NCBI GenBank assembly: GCA_022841465.1
Contig: JALHRL010000028.1
Location: 1-36,597 of the forward strand
Length of the DNA: 36,597 nt
Reading direction: 5' to 3'
Origin: Bacteroidia bacterium
GTDB taxonomy: Bacteria > Bacteroidota > Bacteroidia > B-17B0 > Aurantibacillaceae
Shown: one piece after another, positions 8,907 to 17,071 of the stretch
Numbering within the stretch: position 1 is the stretch's first letter
Layout of the letters: each line of letters opens with the position of its first letter
The notes under the pieces: model-generated
What the model was told of the DNA's origin: nothing
Database searches by the model: none
What the model saw: the letters and a program-made list of their open reading frames with translations, nothing else
Program-made: the position numbers and the translations under genes

Positions 8907-10382
8907 TTACTCCGGTAATTTATTTAAATTACTATTTCTTTTACTGTAAACAAAGTAAACGATAATACCCAGAACTCCCCAAATTATAAAAAACTTCCAG
9001 GTTGCCATTCTTACTTGTGTCATTAAAAAGATATTAAACGACACGCCTAAAGTACCAATTAAATAAACGGCAGGCGTTCTATAAGGGCGTTCTAATTCCG
9101 GTTTTTTATAGCGTAAAATCATTACGGCTACACACACCATTGCAAATGCCAGTAATGTTCCCATGCTACACATTTCACTCACTTTATCAATAGGTGTAAA
9201 TGCAGCAACCAATGAAATTAATCCACCCACCATAATGGTGCTTTTGTGCGGTGTTTTAAAACTTGGATGAAGTTCCTTGAAAAATTTTGGAATTAAACCA
9301 TCTTTTGACATACCTAAAAAGATACGCGTTTGCCCTAACATCATTACCAACATTACTGAAGTTAAACCGGCGGTAGCGGCAAGTGTAATAATAAACACAG
9401 CCCAATTAATTCCAATACCCGAGAAGGCGGAAGCAACAGGAGCAGCTTTATCCAGTTGATCGTACTTAACCATACCGGTTAATACTAAGGAAACAAGAAT
9501 GTATAAAATGGTACAAATAACCAATGATGCAATAATAGCAAAGGGAACATCTTTCTTAGGGTTTATGGCTTCACCGGCTTGTGTAGAAACCGCATCAAAA
9601 CCTATGTAAGCAAAAAACACAATAGTAGCAGCTGTTAAAACACCGCCAAAACCAAAATTCATTTTTCCGGTTGGGTTACCCGCATCATCCAGAGCAGGAA
9701 CTTCAGCAGGAATAAAAGGAGTCCAGTTATCGGTATTAATATAAAATGCACCAACAATAATTACAAACAACACAACGGCAATTTTAATTATAACAATAAT
9801 GTTATTTGTTTTAGCAGCTTCTTGAATTCCTTTTACTAAAATGGCAGTTACTATCCATGTTATTAAAAATGCAGGTAAATTAAATGCAAATTCGGGAGCG
9901 GCTAAGCCAAGTGCTTGAGATTTTTCAGTTGCAGTAGCTAAATCGTTACATAACCAAATAGGGAATTCAATACCAAATAAGTGAAGTAGCTTTACAAAGT
10001 AACCGCTCCAAGCAACAGCAACGGTAGTGGCTCCCATCATGTATTCTAAAATTAAATTCCACCCTATAAACCATGCAAACAATTCTCCAACAGTACCGTA
10101 TGCGTATGCATAGGCAGAACCTTCAACAGGAAGAACCGAAGCAAATTCGGCATAACAAAGTGATGCAAATAAACAACCAATACCGGCTATTACAAAGGAT
10201 AATGCTAAAGCGGGGCCTGCATAATCATGTGCAGCAATTCCGGTTAAGGTAAAAATACCACCGCCAATAATAGCTCCAATTCCTAATGAGGTTAATCCCC
10301 ATTTTGTAAGCACGCGTTTAAGGTCGCTTTTCTTCATATCCGCCTCAAAGGCCGATACGGGTTTTACTCTCCAAACTGACAT
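8907..10382 (-). CDS. APC-superfamily amino-acid permease (cationic amino-acid transporter type)
   Basis: Inner-membrane amino-acid transporter of 491 residues. The first helix carries the APC signature GIGAIIGGGIFTLTG (34-48), where the unwound GGGIF segment binds the substrate backbone. The N-terminus MSVWRVKPVS and the length fit the CAT/YfnA-like subgroup, usually with 12-14 helices; about twelve hydrophobic stretches are visible. Substrate specificity cannot be read from sequence. A second Met at residue 16 is possible, but the first ATG gives the family-typical N-terminus. It lies 38 bases after the M50 protease gene on the same strand and is followed by a strong terminator, so it is probably the last gene of that transcription unit. 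Confidence 0.93.
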   Translation of the reverse strand: MSVWRVKPVSAFEADMKKSDLKRVLTKWGLTSLGIGAIIGGGIFTLTGIAAHDYAGPALALSFVIAGIGCLFASLCYAEFASVLPVEGSAYAYAYGTVGELFAWFIGWNLILEYMMGATTVAVAWSGYFVKLLHLFGIEFPIWLCNDLATATEKSQALGLAAPEFAFNLPAFLITWIVTAILVKGIQEAAKTNNIIVIIKIAVVLFVIIVGAFYINTDNWTPFIPAEVPALDDAGNPTGKMNFGFGGVLTAATIVFFAYIGFDAVSTQAGEAINPKKDVPFAIIASLVICTILYILVSLVLTGMVKYDQLDKAAPVASAFSGIGINWAVFIITLAATAGLTSVMLVMMLGQTRIFLGMSKDGLIPKFFKELHPSFKTPHKSTIMVGGLISLVAAFTPIDKVSEMCSMGTLLAFAMVCVAVMILRYKKPELERPYRTPAVYLIGTLGVSFNIFLMTQVRMATWKFFIIWGVLGIIVYFVYSKRNSNLNKLPE

Positions 10383-10420
10383 AGATTTTTATTAATTCAC
10401 CCAAAGAACGTAATTTCCAA

Positions 10421-11380
10421 TTAGAAATGCAAACGGTAAATAATAATTGGTATTATAAAGGAAATCATGTAAATGGCAACAACAATAATTGTTTTAAGTG
10501 TTTTTAAATCTGCCATAAAATTAGTTTGTAAAACACCTCTTACATGTTGAATTAAAATAGGCTCCGCTAGACTGTATTGATATAATCCCGGCTTTATACC
10601 GTTGTATTTTTTTGCAAACGAAAATAAAATGCAATCGCGTATTAACCAGTAATTTTTATCTGAAAGTTGGTTGTAATCAAGCTGGTAATTTATTTTTTCA
10701 CTTTGAAGGTATTCTCTTATTTTTTGGTTTTTATGTTCATTAAATAATTCAAAACCTATCATAGCCGGAACGATTAATAAAATAGGATTAGTAAATATGA
10801 AAATGAATGAAAGAATAATGATAGAAAGGCCACCGAAAATAATTCGAATTAAATGATTTTGGTTAAAGAAAATAGTTTCCAGCAAACGGCCACCATCTAA
10901 AGGAAAAATAGGAAGTAAATTAAACAGATTAATAAATAAAAACGAATTGGCCAGCATTTTTAAGGTGCTATTATTTAAATCTTGATTAATAAAAAAAAGC
11001 AACCAGGCAATTAATATTCCGGGAACCGGTCCCGCTAAAATAATCATACTCATTTGCCATTGCGACACTACTTGCTTTTTACCTGTTGTAAAAGCGCCAA
11101 TTAAAGGAAGTATAAAAATTTTAACGTTACTGTATTTGTAAAACTTCATTGCCGCTAAGTGGCCAAGTTCATGAATAAGAATAACTAATAAAATTGCTGC
11201 AATGTAGGCGATGTTTCTTTCAAACAAAAAATAAAACAACACAAAATAAACCAATATGGCCCCCAGTGTTTTTATTATTGATTGATTATTTTTTTCAATA
11301 AACGCCGGTTTGGCAGGGTAATTAAAATTATCCTGTTCATTGCCCGAATTACTTTCTGTATTTTCTATTATTTCTTCCAA
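10421..11380 (-). CDS. Site-2-protease-like M50 membrane metalloprotease
   Basis: Predicted intramembrane zinc protease of 319 residues. The zinc motif is HELGH at 70-74 within a hydrophobic helix, and the second metal-ligand motif NLLPIFPLDGG is at 154-164, the standard spacing for M50 enzymes. At least five hydrophobic segments are visible, with a ~33-residue polar N-terminus and no PDZ domain. The start codon is unusual: there is no in-frame ATG before HELGH. The only common start is the TTG at 11380-11378, directly after the ctaA stop TAG (11383-11381), which suggests translational coupling. The substrate is unknown. Linkage to ctaA could be operonic convenience or a role in respiratory-membrane quality control; the latter is speculation. 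Confidence 0.87.
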   Translation of the reverse strand: MEEIIENTESNSGNEQDNFNYPAKPAFIEKNNQSIIKTLGAILVYFVLFYFLFERNIAYIAAILLVILIHELGHLAAMKFYKYSNVKIFILPLIGAFTTGKKQVVSQWQMSMIILAGPVPGILIAWLLFFINQDLNNSTLKMLANSFLFINLFNLLPIFPLDGGRLLETIFFNQNHLIRIIFGGLSIIILSFIFIFTNPILLIVPAMIGFELFNEHKNQKIREYLQSEKINYQLDYNQLSDKNYWLIRDCILFSFAKKYNGIKPGLYQYSLAEPILIQHVRGVLQTNFMADLKTLKTIIVVAIYMISFIIPIIIYRLHF

Positions 11381-12448
11381 CTATTTTATTGGTTTACTAA
11401 AGGTATGATAAATTAAATAGATGCTTGCCGCAAATAAAAAGAATGCTCCTGTTTGGTGTAAAGCTCCTAATATAACCGGCACTTGATATAATAAGGTGTA
11501 TACGCCTAATATGAACTGAAAAGTTAACCCGTATATTAATAAACTTACTCCAAAATATTGTTGTTTGTTTAATTTTAGTTTATTGGATTTATACCAAACA
11601 ATTCCCATTATTATTACCAATAAAATAGCAAGTGTACGATGTGTAAATTGAATACCGCTGGCATTTTCAAAAATATTTTGGAACATTGTTGGTTTCATGT
11701 AAACCTGCTCCGGTAACCACTCTTCACCCATTTTGGGCCAAGTATTAAATATGTGACCGGGGCGGGTTTTAGCAGCATCGCCTTCTACATAACCTGCGGT
11801 AAAAGCGCCAAATGCTATTTGTATAATTAAAATAGAAAAGAAAGTGATAATAGGGGTTTTTAATTTACTGCCTTCATTATTCTCAGTATTTTCCTCTTTG
11901 GGGTAAATTAAACTTAATGCAAACCAAAATGTAAAGGCAAATAAGGTAAAAGCGCTTAATAAATGGGTAGCTAATCTATAATGACTAACGGCAGGTTTGT
12001 TTTGCAAACCGCTATAAACCATCCACCAACCAATAACAGCTTGCATGGCGCCCATAAAAAAAAGAAGCACTAACTTTGGCCACATGTTGCGTGTTATTTT
12101 TTTGCGTACAATAAAGTACACAAAACCAATTGCAAAAATGTACATCATCAATCTACCAATCATTCTATGAATATATTCCCATAAAAAAATGGGTTTAAAT
12201 TCTTGAAGACTCATGCTGTAATTTATTTTTTGAAACTCAGGCGACTCTTGATACTTTTCGAATCTTTCTTGCCAAGCTTCATCTGTAAGAGGAGGGAAGG
12301 AGCCCATAAAACTCCAATCGGTAATTGATAATCCCGAATGCGTTAAACGCGTTAAACAACCTACTACAACCATACAATATATTAAAAAGCAACCCGTAAG
12401 CAGCCATATTATAATTTGTTTGTTTGCTGATTTAGAAATAAAGTTCAT
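11381..12448 (-). CDS. ctaA: Heme A synthase, COX15/CtaA family
   Basis: Inner-membrane enzyme that oxidises the methyl group of heme O to the formyl group of heme A for aa3-type cytochrome oxidases. The 355 residues hold about eight membrane helices in two four-helix halves. The heme-liganding histidine motifs are visible: EYIHRMIGR and HYRLATH in the first half, FTHRTLA and GALHQTGAF in the second. The N-terminal VVVGCLTRLTHSGLSITDW is the family signature. The length suits the COX15-type subgroup. The start is the ATG at 12448. A perfect TAnnTTTG box lies 10 bases upstream. The stop codon abuts the TTG start of the M50 gene. Presence implies an aerobic respiratory chain with heme A. Confidence 0.96.
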   Translation of the reverse strand: MNFISKSANKQIIIWLLTGCFLIYCMVVVGCLTRLTHSGLSITDWSFMGSFPPLTDEAWQERFEKYQESPEFQKINYSMSLQEFKPIFLWEYIHRMIGRLMMYIFAIGFVYFIVRKKITRNMWPKLVLLFFMGAMQAVIGWWMVYSGLQNKPAVSHYRLATHLLSAFTLFAFTFWFALSLIYPKEENTENNEGSKLKTPIITFFSILIIQIAFGAFTAGYVEGDAAKTRPGHIFNTWPKMGEEWLPEQVYMKPTMFQNIFENASGIQFTHRTLAILLVIIMGIVWYKSNKLKLNKQQYFGVSLLIYGLTFQFILGVYTLLYQVPVILGALHQTGAFFLFAASIYLIYHTFSKPIK

Positions 12449-12458
12449 TTTTACGCAA

Positions 12459-12466
12459 CAAATGTA
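12459..12466 (-). promoter_or_regulatory. Candidate -7 box for ctaA
   Basis: The minus strand reads TACATTTG, a full match to TAnnTTTG, ending 10 bases before the ctaA ATG in a 69-base gap. No clear TTG-type -33 element lies 17-23 bases upstream, so confidence is limited. Confidence 0.3.
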
Positions 12467-12517
12467 CGCAGTAAAAGGTTTAAATAAAAAGATTAGGTGA
12501 TTGTTGTAACTATTTAA

Positions 12518-13504
12518 TTATAAGTTCAACCATTCTTTTGCCGCTCCGAAAAAAACCAACTCTTTATCCTTATCACTTAATGGAGTTTTATGTACAAGTT
12601 CACCCGGAATAGCTTCTCCAAGCGGAAAAGGATAATCACTTCCTTGCATAACTTTATTAGCCCCACATTTTTTTACAGTATATTCTAACATTTCGGTATC
12701 GCAAACATGGCTATCTACCCAAAACTTCCCTAAATATTCTTTAGGATTGTGTTTATTATCAATTGCCACTAAATCAGGCCTGCATTCCCAACCGTGCTCT
12801 ATGCGTCCCAATGTTGGTAATAATGATCCGCCGCCATGCGCAAAACAAACTTTTAGTTTTTTAAATCTTTCAAATACGCCTCCAAAAATCATACTACATG
12901 CAGCGCGGCTAATTTCTGCCGGCATACCAACCAACCAAGGCAACCAATATTTTGTCATGTGTTCCTGACCCATCATTTGCCATGGATGTATTAAAATGGC
13001 GGCATTTAAACTTTCACAAGCAGCATAAAAATCAAAAAAACGTTCGTCGTTTAAATTAATGTTATTGATGTTACTGCCTATTTGAACCCCTTTAAATCCA
13101 ATTTTCATTGAACGCTCTAATTCTTTAACAGCAAGCTTAGTGTCTTGCATAGGAACAGTAGCTAAACCAATAAATTTATCCGGGTATTGACTTACTGTTG
13201 CAGCAATATCATCATTTAAAAACTCGCTAATTAACAAACAATCTTGCGGTTTGGCGTTATAACTAAACATTACAGGAATAGTGCAAATAACTTGCTTATC
13301 AATTCCGTGTTGTTTCATTTCTTCAATTCTAATTTCGGCATCCCAGCAATTGGCAAGTATTTCACGGAAACGTTTGTCTCCTTGCATCATCCAAGCTTTA
13401 CCGGGTTGGTGATGTTCTAATTTTATAAAATCGCCGTAACCAAATTGTTTGGTAAAATCAGGCAGATGTTTCGGGATAATGTGGGTGTGTACGTCTATAA
13501 TCAT
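12518..13504 (-). CDS. ACMSD-like amidohydrolase/decarboxylase
   Basis: Close relative of 2-amino-3-carboxymuconate-6-semialdehyde decarboxylase, the zinc enzyme that diverts the kynurenine pathway of tryptophan breakdown from quinolinate toward 2-aminomuconate. The 328 residues match the family length. Metal and catalytic residues expected from the animal and Pseudomonas enzymes are present: H6 and H8 (DVHTH), H173 (HPW), H223 (FAHGGG) and D290 (GSDYPFPLGE). Also present are NCWDAEIRI at 52-60 and KYWLPWLVGMPAE at 185-197. Similarity to the animal enzyme is high throughout, so ACMSD itself is more likely than a distant amidohydrolase. No other kynurenine-pathway gene is in this window. The gene sits 9 bases after rsmD. 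The start is the ATG at 13504. Confidence 0.92.
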   Translation of the reverse strand: MIIDVHTHIIPKHLPDFTKQFGYGDFIKLEHHQPGKAWMMQGDKRFREILANCWDAEIRIEEMKQHGIDKQVICTIPVMFSYNAKPQDCLLISEFLNDDIAATVSQYPDKFIGLATVPMQDTKLAVKELERSMKIGFKGVQIGSNINNINLNDERFFDFYAACESLNAAILIHPWQMMGQEHMTKYWLPWLVGMPAEISRAACSMIFGGVFERFKKLKVCFAHGGGSLLPTLGRIEHGWECRPDLVAIDNKHNPKEYLGKFWVDSHVCDTEMLEYTVKKCGANKVMQGSDYPFPLGEAIPGELVHKTPLSDKDKELVFFGAAKEWLNL

Positions 13505-13513
13505 TTTATGAAA

Positions 13514-14047
13514 TTATTTTAATTCAAAAAAACTAAAATTTACATTTCCGTATTTTTTATGTTTTAAAAAAAACGGAAGCTCATCCATTTTTATTCGTGG
13601 TCCGTGTTCAATAATTAAAACTCCCCCTTCATTCAACATTTTTCCTTCAAACACCAATTGATGTATTTCAGGAATATTGGGTAAGTCGTAGGGTGGGTCG
13701 GCAAAAATAATATCAAATTTTTTGGTGTTACTTTTTAAAAAAGAAAACACATCCGCTTTAATTGTAGAAATTGGTAATTTAAAATCAGCAGCAACTTCTT
13801 TTAAAAATTTAAGACAATTAAAATGGTTGTCAACAGCGGTTATATCGTTACAACCTCTAGATGCAAACTCAATGGCAATGTGGCCGGTTCCGCTAAACAA
13901 ATCAAGTACCGAAACGTTTTCAAAATCAACAGAGTTATTTAAAATATTAAACAAACCTTCGCTGGCAAAGTTGGTTGTTGGCCGCACAGGTAAACCCTTG
14001 GGTACTTTTAGGTTTCTTCCTTTTAAAACGCCCCCTATAATTCGCAT
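13514..14047 (-). CDS. rsmD: 16S rRNA (guanine-966-N2)-methyltransferase RsmD
   Basis: Class I SAM-dependent methyltransferase that modifies G966 of 16S rRNA. The 177 residues are of normal RsmD length. Seen are MRIIGGVLKGRNLKVP at the start, VRPTTNFASEGLFNIL at 21-36, the SAM-binding LDLFSGTGHIAIE at 48-60 and the catalytic DPPY at 117-120. The start (ATG at 14047) lies 13 bases inside the end of the DUF3822 gene, indicating translational coupling. This gene pair is a recurrent arrangement in Bacteroidota. Confidence 0.96.
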   Translation of the reverse strand: MRIIGGVLKGRNLKVPKGLPVRPTTNFASEGLFNILNNSVDFENVSVLDLFSGTGHIAIEFASRGCNDITAVDNHFNCLKFLKEVAADFKLPISTIKADVFSFLKSNTKKFDIIFADPPYDLPNIPEIHQLVFEGKMLNEGGVLIIEHGPRIKMDELPFFLKHKKYGNVNFSFFELK

Positions 14048-14886
14048 AATTGCCTGTTTAAAATATGAAAGAAATAATGATGGGGTAAATTTTCAATAGG
14101 TTTGGTTAACACACCGCTATTTGCAAAGTTTAAGTTTTTAATTTGTTTTTTAAGAAGTTTAATTAAATCATCATCGGCCTTAATGTTTCCGGCAATTACA
14201 ACATTAGCTTTCATGCTGTTTATTTCAAATTGCTCCATGCTAAATAGTAAAAAATATAAAACATCTTCATTGGCCGACCATGAAAAAATATTATAGAACT
14301 TAAGCGTTTGGTTTTCTTTAATAATAATTTCCAATAAATTAGTATGAATACAAACGAATACCTGAGTGTTTTTAAATTGTGTTTGTTTTATAAATAAATC
14401 AAGACTTAAAGCACCTACATGATTTATTTTAGCAGTAATAAAAAGCTTTTCTATTAAACGAATTAAATTATTATCTGCTGCATATGCAAAGCAAACATCG
14501 TTATTTATTATGTTATAGGAACTGTAAGAAATATCGTTTAACCCTAAATTAAATTTTAAAAGTTCTTTAATGTTTTCTGTATTAAACGATTTTGGTAAAA
14601 GCGTAAAATATCTATTCATTAACTGAACGGTAATTTTGTTGTAATTTTTTCCCAAAATATCAAAGTCTTTTAAAAAAAAGGCAAGCGTTTCATTTATAAA
14701 TTCGCTGGTGTTATTGCTATGAATAAATTGGGCAGAGCAAATATCAAGTAGTTCATTTTTTTCATTGAATCGGCTACACTGAATGGTGTTCGAATCAATT
14801 AATAAACATAAATTAATCTTATCAGGCGGTAAGGCTGAAAATTTAAAATGGTGTTTATTATGTACTTCAAAAGTTTGCATGGGCAT
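14035..14886 (-). CDS. DUF3822-family protein
   Basis: A 283-residue protein of the Bacteroidota-restricted DUF3822 family, recognised from its length, its general features (CLLIDSNTIQC, NDVCFAYAADNNLI, HHYFFHILNRQLCEL) and its position directly upstream of, and overlapping, rsmD. No signal peptide or membrane helix is visible, so it is probably cytoplasmic. The biochemical function is unknown, to my knowledge; its fixed linkage to rsmD hints at a role near ribosome maturation, which is inference. Two possible ATG starts are six bases apart (14886 and 14880). A TAnnTTTG box lies upstream at 14927-14920. Confidence 0.82.
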   Translation of the reverse strand: MPMQTFEVHNKHHFKFSALPPDKINLCLLIDSNTIQCSRFNEKNELLDICSAQFIHSNNTSEFINETLAFFLKDFDILGKNYNKITVQLMNRYFTLLPKSFNTENIKELLKFNLGLNDISYSSYNIINNDVCFAYAADNNLIRLIEKLFITAKINHVGALSLDLFIKQTQFKNTQVFVCIHTNLLEIIIKENQTLKFYNIFSWSANEDVLYFLLFSMEQFEINSMKANVVIAGNIKADDDLIKLLKKQIKNLNFANSGVLTKPIENLPHHYFFHILNRQLCEL

Positions 14887-14919
14887 GTAAAAGTATATTT
14901 TTTTTATTCTTTAATAAAA

Positions 14920-14927
14920 CAAAAATA
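14920..14927 (-). promoter_or_regulatory. Candidate -7 box for DUF3822-rsmD
   Basis: The minus strand reads TATTTTTG, a full match to TAnnTTTG, 33 bases before the ATG at 14886. It lies beside an oppositely oriented box in the same 69-base divergent gap. No convincing -33 element is seen. Confidence 0.35.
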
Positions 14928-14931
14928 AGCA

Positions 14932-14939
14932 TACCTTTG
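14932..14939 (+). promoter_or_regulatory. Candidate -7 box for leucine-type dehydrogenase
   Basis: The plus strand reads TACCTTTG, a full match to TAnnTTTG, 16 bases before the ATG at 14956. The -33 region is AT-rich without a clear TTTG. The predicted leader is only about ten bases. Confidence 0.4.
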
Positions 14940-14955
14940 TAGCTGTTAATATCTT

Positions 14956-16059
14956 ATGGAAGTAAAAGAGCTATCGAAAACCGACTTATCTAGCAACCCG
15001 GTGATTGGACAGATGATGTTAAATAATCACGAACAGGTTGTATTTTGCAATGATAACTTAACAGGATTAAAGGCCATTATTGCAATTCATAACACAGTGC
15101 TTGGTCCATCGTTGGGTGGAACGCGCATGTGGAATTATAAAAACGAAACAGAAGCATTAAATGATGTGCTGCGTTTGTCACGCGGAATGACCTATAAATC
15201 CTCAGTTGCAGGACTAAATTTGGGTGGCGGAAAAGCGGTAATTATTGGCGATGCAAGTAAAATAAAATCAGAAGCTTTACTTCGTAGGTTTGGCAAGTTT
15301 GTAAACAGTTTAGGTGGTAAATACATTACTGCTGAAGATGTTGCAATGAGCAGCAGAGATATGGAAATAATAAACATGGAAACGGATTATGTAAGCGGTT
15401 TACCCGAAAACATGGGGGGCAGTGGAGATCCTAGTCCGGTTACTGCATATGGCGTATACGTGAGCATGAAAGCCAGTGCAAGAGAAACGTGGGGAAGTGA
15501 TAGTTTAAGCGGGAAAAAGGTATTAGTTCAAGGAATTGGACATGTTGGTGAAGTTTTAGTAAGCCATTTAACCAAAGATGGTGCAAAGGTTTATATTAAT
15601 GATATAAATGAAAACAAAATAAAAGAAGTTGCAAATAAGTACAAAGCAGAATTTATTGCCGCAGATAAAATGTTTGATTTGGATATGGACATTTACGCAC
15701 CTTGCGCCTTAGGAGCAACGGTAAACGATGAAACTTTAAGTCGTTTAAAATGTAAAATTATTTGCGGTGCTGCTAATAATCAGTTGGCCGATGAAACAAT
15801 ACAGGGTGTTGAAGTTGGAAAAAAGGGAATTTTGTATGCACCGGATTTTGTAGTAAATGCAGGCGGAATAATTAATGTTTATTATGAATTAGAAGGGTAT
15901 AACAGAGAAAGAGCCCTTGGCCATGCTGAAAAAATTTACGATACCACTTTTAATTTATTTCAAATGGCTAAGAAGGACGGAATTCCTACCTATTTAGCAG
16001 CTAATAAGCTTGGAGAGCAACGCATAGAAGCAATCGCGAAAATAAATGCGGTAATGTAA
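14956..16059 (+). CDS. Leucine-type (Glu/Leu/Phe/Val) dehydrogenase
   Basis: NAD-dependent oxidative deaminase of branched-chain amino acids, giving 2-oxo acids, ammonia and NADH in the cytoplasm. The 367 residues match leucine dehydrogenases rather than the longer glutamate dehydrogenases (~420-450). The substrate-pocket region shows GPSLGGTRMW at 50-59 and the two catalytic-site lysines in MTYKSSVAGLNLGGGK (K81, K93). The dinucleotide fold has VQGIGHVG near 191, and APDFVVNAGGIINV carries the conserved Asn. Exact amino-acid preference cannot be assigned. It is followed by nusB after 17 bases, a pairing I associate with Bacteroidota. Confidence 0.94.
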   Translation: MEVKELSKTDLSSNPVIGQMMLNNHEQVVFCNDNLTGLKAIIAIHNTVLGPSLGGTRMWNYKNETEALNDVLRLSRGMTYKSSVAGLNLGGGKAVIIGDASKIKSEALLRRFGKFVNSLGGKYITAEDVAMSSRDMEIINMETDYVSGLPENMGGSGDPSPVTAYGVYVSMKASARETWGSDSLSGKKVLVQGIGHVGEVLVSHLTKDGAKVYINDINENKIKEVANKYKAEFIAADKMFDLDMDIYAPCALGATVNDETLSRLKCKIICGAANNQLADETIQGVEVGKKGILYAPDFVVNAGGIINVYYELEGYNRERALGHAEKIYDTTFNLFQMAKKDGIPTYLAANKLGEQRIEAIAKINAVM

Positions 16060-16076
16060 TTACTTAAAAAGAAAAG

Positions 16077-17015
16077 ATGCTCAACAGACGATTTTTACGA
16101 ATTAAAACCATGCAAGCTTTGTATTCTTATTTTAAAAATGAGAATGCAGATATGAACTTATTTGAAAAGGAACTTTTTAAGGGAATAGATTTGGTGTATG
16201 ATTTGTATTTGTGCATGTTGAATATTTTTGGAGACATTAGAACCAATGAAATATTGCTGATGGAAGAAAACAAAAACAAACGACTTCCAACGGCTTCAGA
16301 CTTAAACCCTAATTTAAATTTTGTAAATAATAGTCTTTTAAAAGAAATTTCAGAAGATAAAGCTTTAAAAGATTTGGTTCAGAAAAGAAAATTAGAAAGC
16401 ATTGTAGATAGTGATTTAGTAAGGAAATTGTTGCAAGAAATAAAAAAAACAGAGGAGTATTTAAATTACATACAGCTACAAACACCAACTTTTAAAGAGG
16501 ATAGGGAATTGTTGATTAATATTGTTTTAAAAGTATTAGATAATAATGAGGTTTTAAACTCCATTTTTGAAGAGAAAAGCATTTACTGGGCAGATGATAA
16601 ACACATGGCATATCAATCGGTTTTAAAAACGTTTGAAACTTTTTCGGGAATTTTTAAATTACTCCCTTTAATGAAAGATGAAAAAGATGACAGGGCTTTT
16701 GTGAAGAATTTATTTGAGAAAACCATTTTATATAAAGAACATAATTTCCCATTAATAGAAACACATGTTAAAAACTGGGAAATGGATAGAATTGCAGAAA
16801 TGGATATGTTATTAATGGAAATGTGTATAACCGAAATTTTATATGTTCCAAATGTTCCTGTAAAAGCTTCTTTAAACGAATATATTGATATTAGTAAAGA
16901 ATACAGCACACCCAACAGCAGGGTTTTTATTAATGGGATTTTAGACAAAGTAATTTTTCAGTTAAAGACTGAAAATAAAATTGTTAAAGAGGGTAGAGGC
17001 CTAAAAGAAAGCTAA
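16077..17015 (+). CDS. nusB: Transcription antitermination factor NusB, long Bacteroidota form
   Basis: RNA-binding antitermination factor that pairs with NusE (S10) at boxA of rRNA operons. The C-terminal ~80 residues carry the family core (DMLLMEMCITEIL near 240, then KASLNEYIDISKEYSTPNS and FINGILDKV), and the N-terminus LNRRFLRIKTMQALYSYF is the NusB opening. At 312 residues it is about twice the length of E. coli NusB (~140). The two halves of the domain are separated by a ~150-residue helical insertion, the usual state in this phylum. The start is the ATG at 16077. It is probably cotranscribed with the dehydrogenase. No hairpin terminator is visible before the surface-protein module 56 bases downstream, so read-through is possible. 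Confidence 0.93.
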   Translation: MLNRRFLRIKTMQALYSYFKNENADMNLFEKELFKGIDLVYDLYLCMLNIFGDIRTNEILLMEENKNKRLPTASDLNPNLNFVNNSLLKEISEDKALKDLVQKRKLESIVDSDLVRKLLQEIKKTEEYLNYIQLQTPTFKEDRELLINIVLKVLDNNEVLNSIFEEKSIYWADDKHMAYQSVLKTFETFSGIFKLLPLMKDEKDDRAFVKNLFEKTILYKEHNFPLIETHVKNWEMDRIAEMDMLLMEMCITEILYVPNVPVKASLNEYIDISKEYSTPNSRVFINGILDKVIFQLKTENKIVKEGRGLKES

Positions 17016-17023
17016 TTAAAATG

Positions 17024-17056
17024 TTTGCTTTTTAACGAAAAAATTGCTTAATTTTA
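17024..17056 (+). promoter_or_regulatory. Candidate promoter of the surface-protein module
   Basis: TTTG at 17024-17027 and TAATTTTA at 17049-17056 (seven of eight positions match TAnnTTTG) are 21 bases apart, in the 56-base gap before the first gene of the module. The predicted start site is about ten bases before the ATG at 17072. The -7 box is imperfect. Confidence 0.3.
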
Positions 17057-17071
17057 CTTTAAAAAATTAAA

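Noticed and set aside
13722-14099. A 125-codon plus-strand frame over rsmD and the DUF3822 end
   Set aside because: It is fully covered by two recognised genes on the other strand and has no motif or start context of its own.
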